A DNA stretch of 64,000 nucleotides from Betaproteobacteria bacterium (GCA_016195915.1 JACPYS010000032.1:1-64000), one strand, 5' to 3'. Counted from the stretch's first letter, positions 1 through 8,714 are shown. The notes: generated from the sequence alone by a model not told the origin. Numbers and translations: made by a program.

Positions 1-75
1 CGCGTCGCGGGGCCGACGTACGACGCGCTGTACGGCGGGCACTGGGTTCATCCGACCGCCCGGGCGAAGCCGTAG
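1..75 (+). CDS. C-terminal end of an unidentified protein (partial)
   Basis: Frame 1 is open from the window edge to a TAG at 73-75. It gives 24 residues containing YDALYGGHWVHP. The fragment is too short to assign to a family. It is called only because it is open from the edge and has a protein-like composition. Confidence 0.3.
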   Translation, partial: RVAGPTYDALYGGHWVHPTARAKP

Positions 76-112
76 CCACCATGGGTAGTGCCGTTGGGCG
101 CCAACCGGATAG

Positions 113-349
113 GCATGGTCCGTTCAAGGTCGGGGGCTAGGTGAGGATCTGCTCATGGACGCGCTCAACAGGTGCCTGCGCACATCGCGAGATATCGGCA
201 TCGTGGCGGTTCTGATCGACGCCAAACACGACCAAGCGAAGCAGTTCTACCTGCGCCACGAATTCGACGAGTTGCCTGACCAGCCTCTCACCCTGTGGCT
301 GCCGTTGGGTGCGATCGCGAAGCTTTTTCCTCGACTCGCGGAAGGCTGA
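113..349 (+). pseudogene. GNAT acetyltransferase, C-terminal remnant
   Basis: The frame reads SVQGRGLGEDLLMDAL followed by an AKQFYLRHEF-type block. These are the acetyl-CoA binding loop (Q/R-x-x-G-x-G/A) and the C-terminal strand of GNAT enzymes, as in TacT-like toxin acetyltransferases. The frame is closed by a stop just upstream (about 110-112), and the N-terminal half of the fold is absent or lies in other frames. An ATG at 155 could at most start a 64-residue fragment that lacks the CoA loop. I read it as a frameshifted or truncated gene. It ends 1 base before the start of the downstream antitoxin, so the two were probably co-transcribed. Confidence 0.55.
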
Positions 350-350
350 A

Positions 351-800
351 GTGAAGCTGACTCCCGTGCAAACTACGGCAATTGCCGAATTTCTTGGGGG
401 CAAGAGCAAGCTCGGCGAGAGACCGGCAAACGCCGCCGATTGGCAACGCGTGATCGAGCGCGGGATCCCGGCCTCTTCGGCCGAAGCGCTGAAGGGAAAT
501 CTCGCCGTCTCCGACCGCGTGCTCGCAGCGCTGCTCGGTATCAGCGAAAAGACGCTCTCACGCGCGCGCACAGCGCACACCCGCCTCGATCCGGTGTCCA
601 GCGACAGGCTGTTTCGCGTGGCGAGGATCGGAGCGCTTGCGATCGAGGTTCTGGAGGACAGGGGGCGCGCGTTCGGCTGGCTGAAGTGCCCCCAGATCGG
701 CCTCGGCGGAAAGGCGCCGCTTTCGCTTCTCGGCACCGACATCGGGCGCGACCAGGTGGAGAAGCTCCTGCTGCGAATCGAGCACGGCGTTTACACCTGA
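351..800 (+). CDS. Xre/MbcA/ParS-type antitoxin (orphan)
   Basis: About 149 residues. The N-terminal half has a helix-turn-helix-like stretch around LLGISEKTLSRA. The C-terminal half has the toxin-binding domain (DUF2384), with its RVARIGALAIEVLED helix, an FGWLK block and the usual ending EHGVYT. Family members normally neutralise a RES-domain toxin that destroys NAD+, encoded immediately downstream. No RES reading frame is visible after 800, so this looks like an antitoxin left without its partner. I chose the GTG at 351 because it follows the GNAT stop at once; an in-frame GTG at 309 would add 14 atypical residues. Confidence 0.75.
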   Translation: MKLTPVQTTAIAEFLGGKSKLGERPANAADWQRVIERGIPASSAEALKGNLAVSDRVLAALLGISEKTLSRARTAHTRLDPVSSDRLFRVARIGALAIEVLEDRGRAFGWLKCPQIGLGGKAPLSLLGTDIGRDQVEKLLLRIEHGVYT

Positions 801-890
801 GGCGCGGAGTTCCACAGGATCCGGATCGGCAGGCCGCTTGCCTTCGTATTCGATCCTAGGATGTGGAAGTGAGGTACGCCGCCTGGAGGA

Positions 891-1346
891 TTATGCCTTC
901 GCCTCCTCGATGCATTTCTCCAGCGCCTTGAAAAACCGGCCGACGAGGAACTTCGCCACGCCGGAGAGCACGCGTTGCCCCACGCCGGCCACCACGCCGC
1001 CCAGCTCCGCGCTGCCCGCGTAACGCAGCAGCGTTTCGCCCTCTCCCTTAGGTTCGAGGTCGAACGCGGCGCTGCCCTTCATGAATCCGATCGAGCCCTG
1101 CCCTTCGACCGTGAGCACGTAATGCTCGGGCTCGCGCTTGTCGGTGATGGCGACGCTGCCCATGTACTCGCCGCTCACGTTGGCGACCTGGATCTTGAGC
1201 CCCATCTCGTAACGGTCTTCCTCGATGCGTCTCACGGCGTTGCAGCCCGGGATGGTCTTCGCGAGCACCGCGGGATCGATGAGCATTCGCCACAATTCGG
1301 CGCGGCCGAGCTGCAGCGTCTGTTCCCCCTGTACCTCCAGCGCCAT
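891..1346 (-). CDS. CoxG-like SRPBCC-fold protein
   Basis: 151 residues starting MALEVQGEQTL. It has the START/SRPBCC pattern of the carbon monoxide dehydrogenase subunit G family: a WRMLIDPAVLAKTIPGC block, then beta strands, then a long C-terminal helix (FFKALEKCIEEA). CoxG proteins have been linked to membrane anchoring or quinone coupling of Mo-Cu CO dehydrogenase; in other molybdenum hydroxylase operons the role is not established. It is the last gene of the CoxMSL-like operon and lies 10 bases after the amidohydrolase. The ATG at 1346 was chosen because the open frame upstream (to 1556) is low-complexity Arg/Ser-rich shadow sequence. Confidence 0.8.
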   Translation of the reverse strand: MALEVQGEQTLQLGRAELWRMLIDPAVLAKTIPGCNAVRRIEEDRYEMGLKIQVANVSGEYMGSVAITDKREPEHYVLTVEGQGSIGFMKGSAAFDLEPKGEGETLLRYAGSAELGGVVAGVGQRVLSGVAKFLVGRFFKALEKCIEEAKA

Positions 1347-1356
1347 CGCGCGCCCG

Positions 1357-2358
1357 CTACGGGCGGCACCAGCAATCGGGGCGGATGCGAAAAACGCTCT
1401 GCGCCGTGCTCCCAAATATCCTCGCGCGCTGCGAGGCATCGAAGCCGGCTGCATGCACGACCTTGCAGGGCTCCGTGTCGCCGATCGGGAAAGGCATGTC
1501 CGAGCCCAGCATGATCTTCGCGTCACCTGCCTTGCCGGCGAGGAACTGCAGCGCATCCGCGTCGAACACGACGCTGTCGAAGTACAGCGCCTCGAATCCC
1601 TTGCGGGGATCGGCGTACTTCCTTTGCGGGATTGCGAAATTACGGGCGAGGCGCCCGAGCACGTAAGGCAGGGCCGCGCCGCCGTGGGACAGGACCAGCT
1701 TCATGCCGGGAAACTTGAGCAGATGCCCCGAGAACAGCAAGCGCGACACGGCGATCGAGGTATCTGCGACGCGTCCGATGGCGTTGACCAAGTCGTAGTC
1801 GGCGAGCCGCGGCTCGCCGCAGAGGAACATCGGGTGCAGGAACACGCCGGCGCCGAGGCGTGAAGCCGCATCCCAGAACGGATCGAGGCCCGGATCGTCG
1901 AGCACACCTCCCATTCCCTTGGGCAGCGTCCCGATCATGACGCCGCCGAAACCCGCCTCCATTGCCTCGCCGAGCACTTCGGCCGCGCACTTGCCGTCCT
2001 GCAGCGGGATCGTGGCGAGCGGCGTGAAGCGCTTCTCTTCAGCAAGCCCATCCCGCATGCAAGCGTTGATGAAACGGCTCCAGGCGAGGCCTTCGCTCGG
2101 TGCCAGCTCGTAACCGAAACTGTCCAGCCAGCCGCCAACCAGTTGATGGTCGATGCCGTTTCCGTCCATCCATGCGCGGCGCTCGCCGAGGTTGGAGAGT
2201 TTGGGCGAAATCGGCCGCGTCGCTTCGCCGCCCGGAAACCGCATGCGATAACCCTTGTCGTCGCGCAGCAGCGTCACCCCGGCGAACTTCCCATGCTCCG
2301 TGTCGAATCGTTCGAAGAGCTGCGTCGGGATGTAGTGAGCGTGAACGTCTATGATCAT
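1357..2358 (-). CDS. Amidohydrolase-2 family metal-dependent hydrolase (ACMSD-like)
   Basis: 333 residues beginning MIIDVHAHY, the metal-binding HxH strand of amidohydrolases. It also has LHPMF, LSHGGAALPY and LGSDMPFPIGD, the later histidine and aspartate ligand blocks of the aminocarboxymuconate-semialdehyde decarboxylase/gamma-resorcylate decarboxylase branch. That branch decarboxylates or hydrolyses aromatic or ring-cleavage acids. The start ATG overlaps the stop of the upstream flavoprotein (ATGA), showing tight translational coupling. In this operon it plausibly processes the product of the molybdenum hydroxylase, but the substrate is not evident. The open frame extends upstream without domain support. 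Confidence 0.8.
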   Translation of the reverse strand: MIIDVHAHYIPTQLFERFDTEHGKFAGVTLLRDDKGYRMRFPGGEATRPISPKLSNLGERRAWMDGNGIDHQLVGGWLDSFGYELAPSEGLAWSRFINACMRDGLAEEKRFTPLATIPLQDGKCAAEVLGEAMEAGFGGVMIGTLPKGMGGVLDDPGLDPFWDAASRLGAGVFLHPMFLCGEPRLADYDLVNAIGRVADTSIAVSRLLFSGHLLKFPGMKLVLSHGGAALPYVLGRLARNFAIPQRKYADPRKGFEALYFDSVVFDADALQFLAGKAGDAKIMLGSDMPFPIGDTEPCKVVHAAGFDASQRARIFGSTAQSVFRIRPDCWCRP

Positions 2359-3743
2359 CGCGTCTGCCTTTTCATGGAACCGGCGCCGGCGATCCTGCCG
2401 AATACGAGCGCGCGCATCATCGCTACCGCATTCGGCGCAGTACCGTGGAAGTGTCCGGTGATCTCGCCCGCGGCGTAGAGCCCGGGGATCGGGCCGGCCG
2501 CGCCGAGTACTTCGGCGGATTCGTTGGTGGCGATGCCGCCGAAGGTGTAGGCGATCGCACCGACCAGAGGATAGGCGAGGAATGGCGGCCGCTCGATCGC
2601 GCGCGCCCAGTTCGATTTCGGCGGCACCAGCCCCGGCGCGGCGGACAAGGCATCGGCGCGTGTAGCGTCGAAACGCGCCGGATCGCCCGTGCAAGACGCA
2701 TTGTATTCAGCCACGCTCCGCTCGATTCCTTCCGGAGAAATGCCAGCGAGTGCCGCGAGCGTGGCGATCGAATCTGCGCGCAAGGGCGGCAACTCGGAGC
2801 GGATCGCGCGCTCGTAACCGGAAATGTCGAACATGCGCGCGTCGAGGATCGCCCAGGCGACGCGGCCGGGCGCGGAAAAATGAATCGCCCGCGCAACGTG
2901 CTCCCAGGTTTCGTGCACGAGACCGGCGCCTTCGTCGAAAAAGCGTTTCCCGTCCCGGTCCACCACGATGCCGTAGGGATACACCAGGACCACCGGCGCG
3001 GACTGCCGGCTGCGCGCATCCACCGGTTCGGCGTGCATGCCGTTCCAGTCGCCGGCACGCTGCGCTCCAGCATCGAGCGCCATCCGGATGCCCTCTCCGC
3101 GGTTGTACACCGAACCCGGCGAAATCGGCCGCAGGCTCGCGCCGCCCGGTCCGAACTGCTCGCGCAGCATCTCCGCGTTTCCTTCGAATCCGCCGCTCGC
3201 GAGGACGACTGCGTGCGTGGCGAATGTTCGCGCGGTGCCCGCGGAAATTGCCTCGCCACCCTCGACTGCGCCGCCCGCTCCAGTGAGCAAGCGAGTGGCC
3301 GGGCATTCGTAATGGAACTCCACGCCGGTGGCCTTCGCGGCACGCTCCATAGCCTCGAGTATGGCTGCGCCGCCCCCGACGGCTTGTATTCGCGGCGGCC
3401 CGGCGCTGAGGTAATAGCCCGGTGTGTGGAACTTAACTCCGTGGCCCTCGAGCCAAGCGAGGGTCGATGGCGCCTCCGCCGCAAGCCGGCGAAAATAGGC
3501 ACGGTCCGTGCGCTCCCCGCAGGCGCGCACCATGTCTTGCTCGAAATCCGGCGCGAGTTCGCTGACGGATTTCATGCGCATGTTCGAAGGGCTCCAGCGC
3601 GACCCGCCGCCGCTCTCGGCGTGCGGAGCGCGCTCGAGCACCGCGATTCGCGCACCGTGCGCCGATTCGGCCGCCGCGAGCGCCGCCGCGAGGCCGGCGG
3701 CGCCGTGTCCCACGACGACGAGATCGTACGGGTCTGCGCGCAT
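2355..3743 (-). CDS. FAD-dependent oxidoreductase, fumarate reductase/TcuA-like
   Basis: 462 residues. The N-terminus has a dinucleotide-binding motif (VVVGHGAAGLAAAL) and the FAD-binding SGGGSRWSPSNMRM region. A central VLASGGFEGN and a C-terminal GLYAAGEITG / NAVAMMRALVFGRIAG complete the FAD domain of the FrdA/ketosteroid dehydrogenase/tricarballylate dehydrogenase (TcuA) superfamily. Members oxidise or reduce C-C bonds next to carboxyl or keto groups. It starts 15 bases after the Bug receptor stop and overlaps the amidohydrolase start by 4 bases. TcuA-like dehydrogenases commonly occur with tricarboxylate uptake genes, which fits the neighbouring Bug receptor. The precise substrate is unknown. 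Confidence 0.8.
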   Translation of the reverse strand: MRADPYDLVVVGHGAAGLAAALAAAESAHGARIAVLERAPHAESGGGSRWSPSNMRMKSVSELAPDFEQDMVRACGERTDRAYFRRLAAEAPSTLAWLEGHGVKFHTPGYYLSAGPPRIQAVGGGAAILEAMERAAKATGVEFHYECPATRLLTGAGGAVEGGEAISAGTARTFATHAVVLASGGFEGNAEMLREQFGPGGASLRPISPGSVYNRGEGIRMALDAGAQRAGDWNGMHAEPVDARSRQSAPVVLVYPYGIVVDRDGKRFFDEGAGLVHETWEHVARAIHFSAPGRVAWAILDARMFDISGYERAIRSELPPLRADSIATLAALAGISPEGIERSVAEYNASCTGDPARFDATRADALSAAPGLVPPKSNWARAIERPPFLAYPLVGAIAYTFGGIATNESAEVLGAAGPIPGLYAAGEITGHFHGTAPNAVAMMRALVFGRIAGAGSMKRQTR

Positions 3744-3758
3744 TGCTCGACCGGTAAA

Positions 3759-4730
3759 TCAGTTCGCCTTTATTCCGGCAGCCTTCACCAGCACCGCATT
3801 CGAAGCCATCTCCTCTCTCAGGTAGGCATCGAACTGTTCCGGAGTGAAGATCTGTGCGTCCTGCCCGAGCCTGGCCCAGCGCTCCCGGATCTCCGGGGAG
3901 TTCAGCGCCTTCACGGTTTCGGCGTGCAGTTTCGTGACGATGTCGCGCGGCGTCTTCGCGTGCACACCCATGCCCACCCAGAAGTTGTAGGCCGAGTTCG
4001 GCACGCCGGCCTGCTCGGTCGTCGGCGTGTCCGGCAGGCCCGTGGAGCGGTGGCTCGAACCCACCGCGAGCGCTACGAGCCGCCCCTCTTTCACCAAAGG
4101 AAGGGTGTTCGACACCGGGCAGAAACAATAATCCACGCGCCCGCCCAGCAGATCGGTGAGCGCCTCCGAGGTGCCCTTGTAAGGCACCTGTACCACGTCG
4201 ATCCCCGCGCCGAGCTGAAAGCGTGCCGCGTTCAGGTGCGTGGCGCTTCCGGTTCCAACAGTGGCGTAGTTCAGCTTGCCCGGCTGTGCCTTCGCGGCCG
4301 CCACCAGCTCCTTCACCGAGTTGATTTTCTTTTCGGGTGTCATCACCAGCACGTTCGGGATATTGGCGAGCATCGTGATCCCTGCGAGATCCTTCACCGC
4401 GTCGAAGGGCAGATTGGCGATGGTTGCCGGAATCACTGTCCAGGACGACGACGCCATCATGATCGTATAGCCGTCCGGATCGGCCTTCGCGACCAGCGCC
4501 TGGCCGATGCTGCCGCTCGCGCCCGGACGGTTCTCGACCACGAAGGGCTGGCCGGTCTGCGCGCCGAGCCGCTCGGCGATCGCCCGCCCCGTAATGTCCG
4601 TGCCACTGCCCGCGGGCAGCGTGACGATCACGCGCACCGGCTTCGACGGCCAGGCCTGTGCGTATGTGTCGAACGTCGCGAAGCTCGCCGCTGCGAGAAG
4701 CAGGACGAACGGGATCGGTTTGTTCATCAT
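3759..4730 (-). CDS. Bug-family (TctC-like) periplasmic substrate-binding receptor
   Basis: 323 residues with a signal peptide (MMNKPIPFVLLLAAASFATFDTYAQA). Family blocks follow: YPSKPVR-like WPSKPVRVIV, a glycine-rich loop at PAGSGTDI, VENRPGASG, DPDGYTIMM, KLNYATVGTGSATHLN and VPYKGTSEALTDLLGG. Bug receptors bind small carboxylates or amides in the periplasm, normally for a TctAB transporter; no membrane subunits are encoded nearby, as is common in Burkholderiales. The start ATG overlaps the CoxL-like stop by 4 bases (ATGA), so the receptor belongs to the molybdenum hydroxylase operon and probably binds its substrate. Confidence 0.9.
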   Translation of the reverse strand: MMNKPIPFVLLLAAASFATFDTYAQAWPSKPVRVIVTLPAGSGTDITGRAIAERLGAQTGQPFVVENRPGASGSIGQALVAKADPDGYTIMMASSSWTVIPATIANLPFDAVKDLAGITMLANIPNVLVMTPEKKINSVKELVAAAKAQPGKLNYATVGTGSATHLNAARFQLGAGIDVVQVPYKGTSEALTDLLGGRVDYCFCPVSNTLPLVKEGRLVALAVGSSHRSTGLPDTPTTEQAGVPNSAYNFWVGMGVHAKTPRDIVTKLHAETVKALNSPEIRERWARLGQDAQIFTPEQFDAYLREEMASNAVLVKAAGIKAN

Positions 4731-7105
4731 GTCGGTCCTCCTTGTATTCGTGTCCAGATCGCGAGCGGGGTCATCGGCAATTCGTCGATCGATGCGCCCA
4801 TCGGGCCGAGCGCGTCGTTGACGGCGCAGGCGATCGCGGCCGGCGCACCGAGGTAGCCGGCCTCGCCCGAACCCTTCTGTCCGAATTCGGTGAGGGGGGA
4901 AGGCGTGCAGTGATCAACCATGGTGATGGACGGAATCTCCAGCGCGCTCGGGATCAGGTAGTCCATGAAGCTCTGGCTCAGCAGCTGGCCGTTGTCGCTG
5001 TAGGCGAACTTCTCGTACAGCGCGGCGCCGATGCCGTGTGCGATGCCGCCATAGGTCAACCCGTGCACGATGTCCGGGTTGATCATCGTGCCGCAGTCGT
5101 GGCCGCAGGCGTAGCGCACGAGCTTCGCCTGGCCGGTCGCCGGGTCGATCTCGACCAGCACCACGTGCGCCTCCAGCGAGAAGCAGGGGTACATCTGGAT
5201 CCGCCCGTCGGCCGTGGGAAGCGCGCCGCCCTTGGGTACTTCCCAGACGAATTTCGCCTGCAGCCCCGGCTCCAGACCGGGGGGCATCCTGTGGAACTTG
5301 CGGTGCGCAATCTCGACCAGCTGGTCCCAGCCGAGCGATTTCCCTGTGGCGCCCTTTACCGCGACGTTGCCTTCGCGATACTCGAGCAAGGTTTCGGGGA
5401 CCCCGAGGTTGTGCGCGGCGATCGCGAGCAGCGCCGCCTTGATGCGCTTCGCCGCGCCGGCAGCGGCCCCGCCCAGCATGATGGCCATGCGGCTCGCCAC
5501 CGGGCTGTTCGAAGGCAAGGCGGTGAGCGAGTCGGCGTGCACGACGCGGATCGTGTCCGGGTCGCGCTCCAGTATCTCGCCCAGCACGGTGGCCACCAGC
5601 GTTTCGTGCCCCTGCCCTGCGCTCGAGGTGTTCATCACACCGGTGATCGCGCCGGAGAGGTCGATGCGCACCAGGCACGAGTCCATCCAGGTGGTGGTTT
5701 CGTTCTTCGGGTTGAACAGCGGTTCGAACGCCGTGTTCCCGCCGGAGGGCTCGAGGCAGGTGCTGATGCCAATCCCGGCAAGCCGCCCCGCCTTCCTCGC
5801 CGCCTCACGCATCTCGACCAGCGAGGCATACTCGGCCGCGGCAAGAGCCTTGTCGAGCACCGTGTGATAGTCACCGCTGTCGTAGGTCGTGCCGCTCGGG
5901 ATCAGATAGGGGAACTGGTCCTTGCCGATAAAGTTCTTCTTCCTGATCGCGACGCGGTCCATGCCGAGATGACGGGCCACGCGGTCCACCGCCGATTCGA
6001 GCGCGTAGTTGGTTGGCGACTGGCCGAAGCCGCGCACCGCTTCCTGCGCGGTCTTGTTCGTCAACACCGAGATCGGCTCGTATTCCACGCTGCCGATGCG
6101 GTACGGCCCGACGATGGCACCCACGGGCTTGCCCAGCTGCAGCGGCGAGCGGCCCGCATAGGCGCCTACGTCGTCCAGCGCTCGTATCTTCATTGAGCGT
6201 ATCGTCCCGTCGGCATCGAACGCGACCTGCAGGTCGAAAATACGGTCGGGGCCGTGCATGTCGCCGCCGCGCATGTTCTCAAGCCGGTCCTCGATGAAGC
6301 GCACCGGGAACCCGAGTTTCTTCGCGAGGTAGCCCACCAGCACCGTGTGCTTGATGCCTCGTTTCACGCCGAAGCTCCCGCCGACATCGACGTCGAAGTA
6401 CACGCGCACTGCGTTTCCCGGCAGGCGCAGAGCACGCGCGGTCTGGTCAGGGAACTTCGGCATCTGGATCGAGGCCCACACATCGAGCAACTGCTGCGCC
6501 GGGTCCCACTGCGCAGCGACGCCGAAAGTTTCGATCGGTACCGTCGCGCTGCGCCCCCATCGGACGCGAAACGAAAGCCGGTGCGCGGCGCGCGCGAAAT
6601 CCTCTTCCACCGGACCCCAGACGAACTTGCGCCGATAGAGCACGTTGCTGCCATGCTCCGGATGCACCAGCGGCGCGCCGGGCTCGATCGATTTTTCCGC
6701 ATCGAGGATGTAGGGAATCGGCTCGTAGTCGACTTCGACCCGCTCTGCCGCATCCTCGGCGAGGTGGCGCGAATCCGCCACGACGGCTGCGACCCACTCG
6801 CCCGCATAGCGCGCCACACCGTTGGCAAGCGGATAACGCCTGACAAGCGGTGCATCGACACCGATCAGGAGCGGATCGACCGCCGCGCAGAGTTCCTCGC
6901 CCGTGAGTACGTAGTGCACGCCCTGCAACGCGAGCGCCTTTTCCGCGCGGATCGCCTTGATGCGCGCGGCGGCGTGCGGGCTCGTGACGAGCGCGACGTG
7001 CTTCATGCCCGGCAGCGCGACGTCGGCGACGAAGCGCCCGCGCCCGGTCACGAAACGCGGGTCTTCCTTGGTGCGGCGCTTCTTCCCGATGTAACGGAAA
7101 TTCAC
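4727..7105 (-). CDS. Molybdopterin-binding large subunit, xanthine dehydrogenase/CoxL family
   Basis: 792 residues starting with GTG (VNFRYIGKK); the GTG overlaps the stop of the 2Fe-2S subunit (GTGA). It has the a/b hammerhead domain (KEDPRFVTGRGRFVADV) and then the Mo-pterin domains with VGGSFGVKRG, SSAGQGHETL and the catalytic-glutamate motif KGSGEAGYLGAP near the C-terminus. The loop that carries the Cu-binding cysteine in true CO dehydrogenase (AYxCSFR) reads AVRGFGQ here. This points away from CO oxidation and toward hydroxylation of an organic substrate, as in form II/aldehyde oxidase-like enzymes. It works with the two following minus-strand neighbours as an LMS complex in the cytoplasm. 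Confidence 0.92.
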   Translation of the reverse strand: MNFRYIGKKRRTKEDPRFVTGRGRFVADVALPGMKHVALVTSPHAAARIKAIRAEKALALQGVHYVLTGEELCAAVDPLLIGVDAPLVRRYPLANGVARYAGEWVAAVVADSRHLAEDAAERVEVDYEPIPYILDAEKSIEPGAPLVHPEHGSNVLYRRKFVWGPVEEDFARAAHRLSFRVRWGRSATVPIETFGVAAQWDPAQQLLDVWASIQMPKFPDQTARALRLPGNAVRVYFDVDVGGSFGVKRGIKHTVLVGYLAKKLGFPVRFIEDRLENMRGGDMHGPDRIFDLQVAFDADGTIRSMKIRALDDVGAYAGRSPLQLGKPVGAIVGPYRIGSVEYEPISVLTNKTAQEAVRGFGQSPTNYALESAVDRVARHLGMDRVAIRKKNFIGKDQFPYLIPSGTTYDSGDYHTVLDKALAAAEYASLVEMREAARKAGRLAGIGISTCLEPSGGNTAFEPLFNPKNETTTWMDSCLVRIDLSGAITGVMNTSSAGQGHETLVATVLGEILERDPDTIRVVHADSLTALPSNSPVASRMAIMLGGAAAGAAKRIKAALLAIAAHNLGVPETLLEYREGNVAVKGATGKSLGWDQLVEIAHRKFHRMPPGLEPGLQAKFVWEVPKGGALPTADGRIQMYPCFSLEAHVVLVEIDPATGQAKLVRYACGHDCGTMINPDIVHGLTYGGIAHGIGAALYEKFAYSDNGQLLSQSFMDYLIPSALEIPSITMVDHCTPSPLTEFGQKGSGEAGYLGAPAAIACAVNDALGPMGASIDELPMTPLAIWTRIQGGPT

Positions 7106-7593
7106 GCAATGCCCCCGTCGCGCTTGCCGGACGCGAGCTGGATCGCATCGACGATCTGCTGGTAGCCCGTGCATCGGCACAGGTTTCCGCCGATCGCTTC
7201 CCGGATCTGCGCCTCGCTCGGCGCGGGGTTGTCGTTGAGCAAGGCATGCGCGGCGATGATCATGCCCGGAGTGCAGAAGCCGCACTGCAAAGCGTGCGCC
7301 TCGCAAAAACTGTCCTGCAGCGTCCCCTGGGTGCCGTCCGGCCTTGCCAGTCCTTCGATGGTGATCACCGAGCCGCCATCGGCCTGCACCGCGTAGATGA
7401 GGCACGAGCGCACCGGCGCGCCGTCGAGCAGCACCGAGCATGCGCCGCAGATGCCGTGCTCGCAGCCCGTGTGAGTTCCCGTCAGCCGGAGCGTGTCGCG
7501 CAGGAAATCGACCAGCGTGAGCCGCGCCGGCACTTCGGCTTCGCGGCGCTGGGCGTTGACCAACATCGAAACCCGATAGAGCCGCTCGCTCAT
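7102..7593 (-). CDS. 2Fe-2S subunit of molybdenum hydroxylase (CoxS-like)
   Basis: 163 residues, the usual family length. The plant-type ferredoxin site is Cys44, 49, 52 and 64 (CEHGICGACSVLLDG), and the second 2Fe-2S site is Cys104, 107, 139 and 141 (CGFCTPGM and CRCTGY). It passes electrons from the Mo site to the FAD subunit. It overlaps both neighbours by 4 bases (start with CoxM-like stop, stop with CoxL-like start), a typical coupled M-S-L order. Confidence 0.95.
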   Translation of the reverse strand: MSERLYRVSMLVNAQRREAEVPARLTLVDFLRDTLRLTGTHTGCEHGICGACSVLLDGAPVRSCLIYAVQADGGSVITIEGLARPDGTQGTLQDSFCEAHALQCGFCTPGMIIAAHALLNDNPAPSEAQIREAIGGNLCRCTGYQQIVDAIQLASGKRDGGIA

Positions 7594-8480
7594 CGCACGT
7601 CCTCCCGCGCGCTGCGCAGCACCCGCTCGACGAGCACGCGCGCGAGGTGCCTGCGATACGCCGCGGTGGCGTGCAGATCGCCATCGGGATCGATCAGCTT
7701 CGCCGCCGCGTCCGCTGCGTCGACGATGGTCCGGTCGTCGAGTTGCGTGCCTGCAAGCCGCTCGCCGATTTCAGGCAGGGCCTGCGGGAACGGCGAAGCG
7801 CCGCCGATGCCGAGCGCGGCACGAATGCATTTTCCGTCCGCGTCGAGGGCGACCTGCGCGCAGGCCGAGACGAGCGCGAAATCGCCTTGCCGGATGCTCA
7901 CCTCCTCGAACGCGCTGCCTACGCGCGCGCCCTTCCAGACCGGAAAGCGGATCTCCGCCAGGCATTGCTCCGGAGCAATTGCGGTAACCATCGGCGCAAG
8001 GAAGAACTCGCGTGCCGGAACATCGGTTGCGCCCGCAGCGTCGCGCAATTCGAGCACGGCATCGAGCACACACGTCACGAGTGGAATCTCCGCGGAGGGA
8101 TCGGCGTGCACGATTGAGCCGCCTACGGTGCCGCGATTGCGCGTTTGCACGTGTCCGACCCATTTGAGCGCCCGGCCCAGCAGCGGAAGGCTGGCACGGG
8201 CCAGCGGGTCGCGTTCGATCACGCACTGGCGCACCGCGGCGCCCACCGAAACGACGTCATCTGCGCTCGAAACCGGGTCGTTTCGCGATTCGATCCGTTG
8301 CAGTTCCTCCAGACGGCGGATGTCGATCAGCCAAGCCGGGCGCGCGAGCCGCATCGCCATCATCGGCACGAGACTCTGACCTCCCGCGATCAGTTTGGCG
8401 TCCGCACCATGCTCCGCGAGCTGCGCGCACGCCTCGGCGAGTGTAGACGCGCGGAAATACTCGAACGGCGCTGCCTTCAT
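7590..8480 (-). CDS. FAD-binding medium subunit of molybdenum hydroxylase (CoxM-like)
   Basis: 296 residues from the ATG at 8480 (MKAAPFEYFRASTL). It has the FAD-binding motifs LIAGGQSLVPMMAMRLARP near the N-terminus and RNRGTVGGSIVHADPSAE in the middle, followed by the CO dehydrogenase flavoprotein C-terminal domain. It is the first gene of a seven-gene minus-strand operon running to 891. The frame is open for 12 codons further upstream, but the family N-terminus matches the chosen start. Its promoter should lie in 8481-8670; I see no strong sigma-70 match there. Confidence 0.92.
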   Translation of the reverse strand: MKAAPFEYFRASTLAEACAQLAEHGADAKLIAGGQSLVPMMAMRLARPAWLIDIRRLEELQRIESRNDPVSSADDVVSVGAAVRQCVIERDPLARASLPLLGRALKWVGHVQTRNRGTVGGSIVHADPSAEIPLVTCVLDAVLELRDAAGATDVPAREFFLAPMVTAIAPEQCLAEIRFPVWKGARVGSAFEEVSIRQGDFALVSACAQVALDADGKCIRAALGIGGASPFPQALPEIGERLAGTQLDDRTIVDAADAAAKLIDPDGDLHATAAYRRHLARVLVERVLRSAREDVR

Positions 8481-8671
8481 GCGTTGGAATCTACATTGTC
8501 GCCGGCCATCAGACAAACATTGCTTCCCAAACCCGAAGGCCAGCTAGGCGAGTAACCGGGCACTGCTGCAGAACTCGGGGATGGGTCCTCCCCAATCGCG
8601 CATTTCCTGCCGCGGACGCCCGCTGTTGCATTTCATCCCGCCGAAAGGCGGTTGGAGTACAAGCCCCAGAA

Positions 8672-8694
8672 ATGACAAACCCGCCGAAGCGGGT
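8672..8694 (-). terminator. Rho-independent terminator after PEP-CTERM gene
   Basis: On the minus strand ACCCGC-TTCG-GCGGGT forms a 6-bp GC-rich stem with a UUCG tetraloop, followed by TTTGTCATT. It begins about 20 bases after the stop of the PEP-CTERM gene. The second PEP-CTERM gene in the window has an analogous terminator. Confidence 0.75.
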
Positions 8695-8714
8695 CTGTGT
8701 GGTTGCAATCGCGA

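Noticed and set aside
801-873. Possible RES toxin start after the Xre/MbcA antitoxin (in-frame GAEFHRIRIGRPLAFVFDPRMWK)
   Set aside because: It ends after 23 codons and lacks any convincing RES motif; the next gene on the other strand begins at 891.
2445-4856. An 803-codon plus-strand open frame opposite the flavoprotein and Bug genes
   Set aside because: Composition is that of a reverse-complement shadow (His/Arg-rich, no motifs), and the minus strand carries complete, overlapping family genes.
4727-7105. Aerobic CO dehydrogenase (coxL form I)
   Set aside because: The Cu-ligand loop AYxCSFR is absent (AVRGFGQ), so CO oxidation is not supported despite the cox-like gene set.
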